Below are positions 63,600 to 64,000 of a stretch of 64,000 nt of DNA, piece after piece (position 1 is the first letter of the stretch; each line of letters starts with the position of its first letter). The notes under the pieces were generated by a model. It made no database searches. It saw only the letters and a program-made list of their open reading frames with translations, and was not told where the DNA came from. The stretch is taken from assembly GCF_003149145.1 (NCBI RefSeq), contig NZ_QGDQ01000005.1:114111-178110 (forward strand), given 5' to 3'. A program made the translations under genes and the position numbers. This DNA comes from Quadrisphaera granulorum (GTDB lineage: Bacteria; Actinomycetota; Actinomycetes; Actinomycetales; Quadrisphaeraceae).

Positions 63600-63833
63600 T
63601 CAGGCGGACGCGCGAGCGAGGCTGCGCACGAGGCGCGCCTCGAGGGCGGCCAGGTCGCCCTCCGACAGGCGCCGGGCCACCGCAACGAGCGCCGGCGGCA
63701 GCTGGTGCGCCTGCTCGCCGCGGCACGCCGAGGCCAGGCTCGCGCCGTGGCTGGGCTGGACCTCGACAGGGATCGGTGACGCCAGGATCTCGTGAGCCCA
63801 ACGGTCGACGTGCGCGGCGAGGGTCGCGGTCAT
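63600..63833 (-). CDS. Small protein of unknown function
   Basis: 77 residues: 'TATLAAHVDRWAHEILASPI' at the N-terminus and a helical C-terminus 'EGDLAALEARLVRSLARA'. No family is recognised. It overlaps the stop of the upstream partial gene (ATGA) and so is probably co-transcribed with it. A palindrome follows it. Confidence 0.55.
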   Translation of the reverse strand: MTATLAAHVDRWAHEILASPIPVEVQPSHGASLASACRGEQAHQLPPALVAVARRLSEGDLAALEARLVRSLARASA

Positions 63834-64000
63834 GAAGGTGCCATCGGCAGGAGGGGTGGCGACCTTGACGCCGCGCTGGGCCTGTCGGGGGACTGTTCCG
63901 CTCCCCCCGTTACCTTCTTGATCACCCCAGCGATGGGGTGGCAGGCCACCGCCGCCGGTATGACTGAGTCCCCCTGTGCACCGATGATCTGGGGGGTGTT
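63830..64000 (-). CDS. C-terminal part of a gene cut by the window edge
   Basis: 56 residues are visible, open to the edge: 'PQIIGAQGDSVIPAAVACHP' then 'IAGVIKKVTGGAEQSPDRPS', stop at 63830-63832. The stop overlaps the start of the next gene by four bases (ATGA), which supports a real gene. The family is not recognisable from this part. Confidence 0.5.
   Translation of the reverse strand, partial: NTPQIIGAQGDSVIPAAVACHPIAGVIKKVTGGAEQSPDRPSAASRSPPLLPMAPS

Noticed and set aside
63834..64000. Possible riboswitch (ydaO- or cobalamin-like) at the right edge
   Set aside because: Some G/C stems resemble riboswitch parts, but no conserved core could be matched. The minus strand reads as a protein C-terminus with a coupled stop.

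Overview
The window is very GC-rich (roughly 70% or more by eye) and dense with genes. GTG starts, 4-bp stop/start overlaps, an F420-type reductase (Ddn family), a mycothiol-dependent isomerase-family protein, Zur-controlled cysteine-free ribosomal proteins and ECF42/DGPF genes all point to the chromosome of a high-GC Gram-positive actinomycete. A Kineosporiales-like relative is a guess only. There is no prophage, CRISPR array or plasmid backbone. One complete IS5-family insertion sequence is present (48795-49768).

Layout. 1-4.6 kb: a GroES-like protein, a cytochrome P450, a membrane GGDEF-EAL c-di-GMP protein and tRNA-Lys(CUU) with a strong terminator. 4.6-7.9 kb: a Tat lipoprotein esterase, then a metal-linked set (CsoR repressor with its operator, a His-rich DUF6153 membrane protein, a DUF305 lipoprotein) and a DUF3237 protein. 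8-13.8 kb: an overlapping operon of a sugar-type ABC importer (binding protein, double ATPase, permease), an AraC regulator and an HSL-type esterase. 13.9-15.9 kb: an F420-type reductase divergent from a MarR regulator, then a toxin-antitoxin pair with a broken VapC-like toxin. 16.2-19.1 kb: a zinc-starvation (Zur) locus, with a CobW-family protein divergent from zinc-free L36, L28, L33, S14 and L31 plus a ferredoxin-like protein, and two Zur-like boxes between them. 19-22.5 kb: a YibE/F protein and a MarP-like membrane serine protease. 22.9-39 kb: metabolic and accessory genes, including DsbA-like, VanZ, YbaK, TrmO, SDR, hydrolases, transporters and MarR, MerR and TetR regulators with visible operators. 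38.9-56.2 kb: a region rich in ECF sigma factors. Three sigma factors are each paired with a membrane protein, and a fourth (ECF42) follows two duplicated DGPF/YCII genes carrying near-identical ECF42 promoters. This stretch also holds a chemoreceptor, the IS5 element and two apparently frameshifted genes. 56.3-57.9 kb: an intact VapBC-like pair and an SRPBCC-like protein. 57.9-64 kb: an RNA-repair locus of RtcB ligase, Hen1 methyltransferase and Pnkp kinase-phosphatase-ligase.

The most unusual signal is a set of long, nearly perfect palindromes (arms about 10-26 bp) at ten loci, in at least four sequence families, none followed by a T-tract. Most lie just behind genes, as terminators would. 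One family breaks this pattern: a copy sits between divergent genes (20392-20459), and another lies in frame inside hen1 (61320-61369), between its two domains. The palindromes are concentrated around the rtcB-hen1-pnkp locus, where one lies upstream of rtcB, one between rtcB and hen1, one inside hen1 and one after pnkp.
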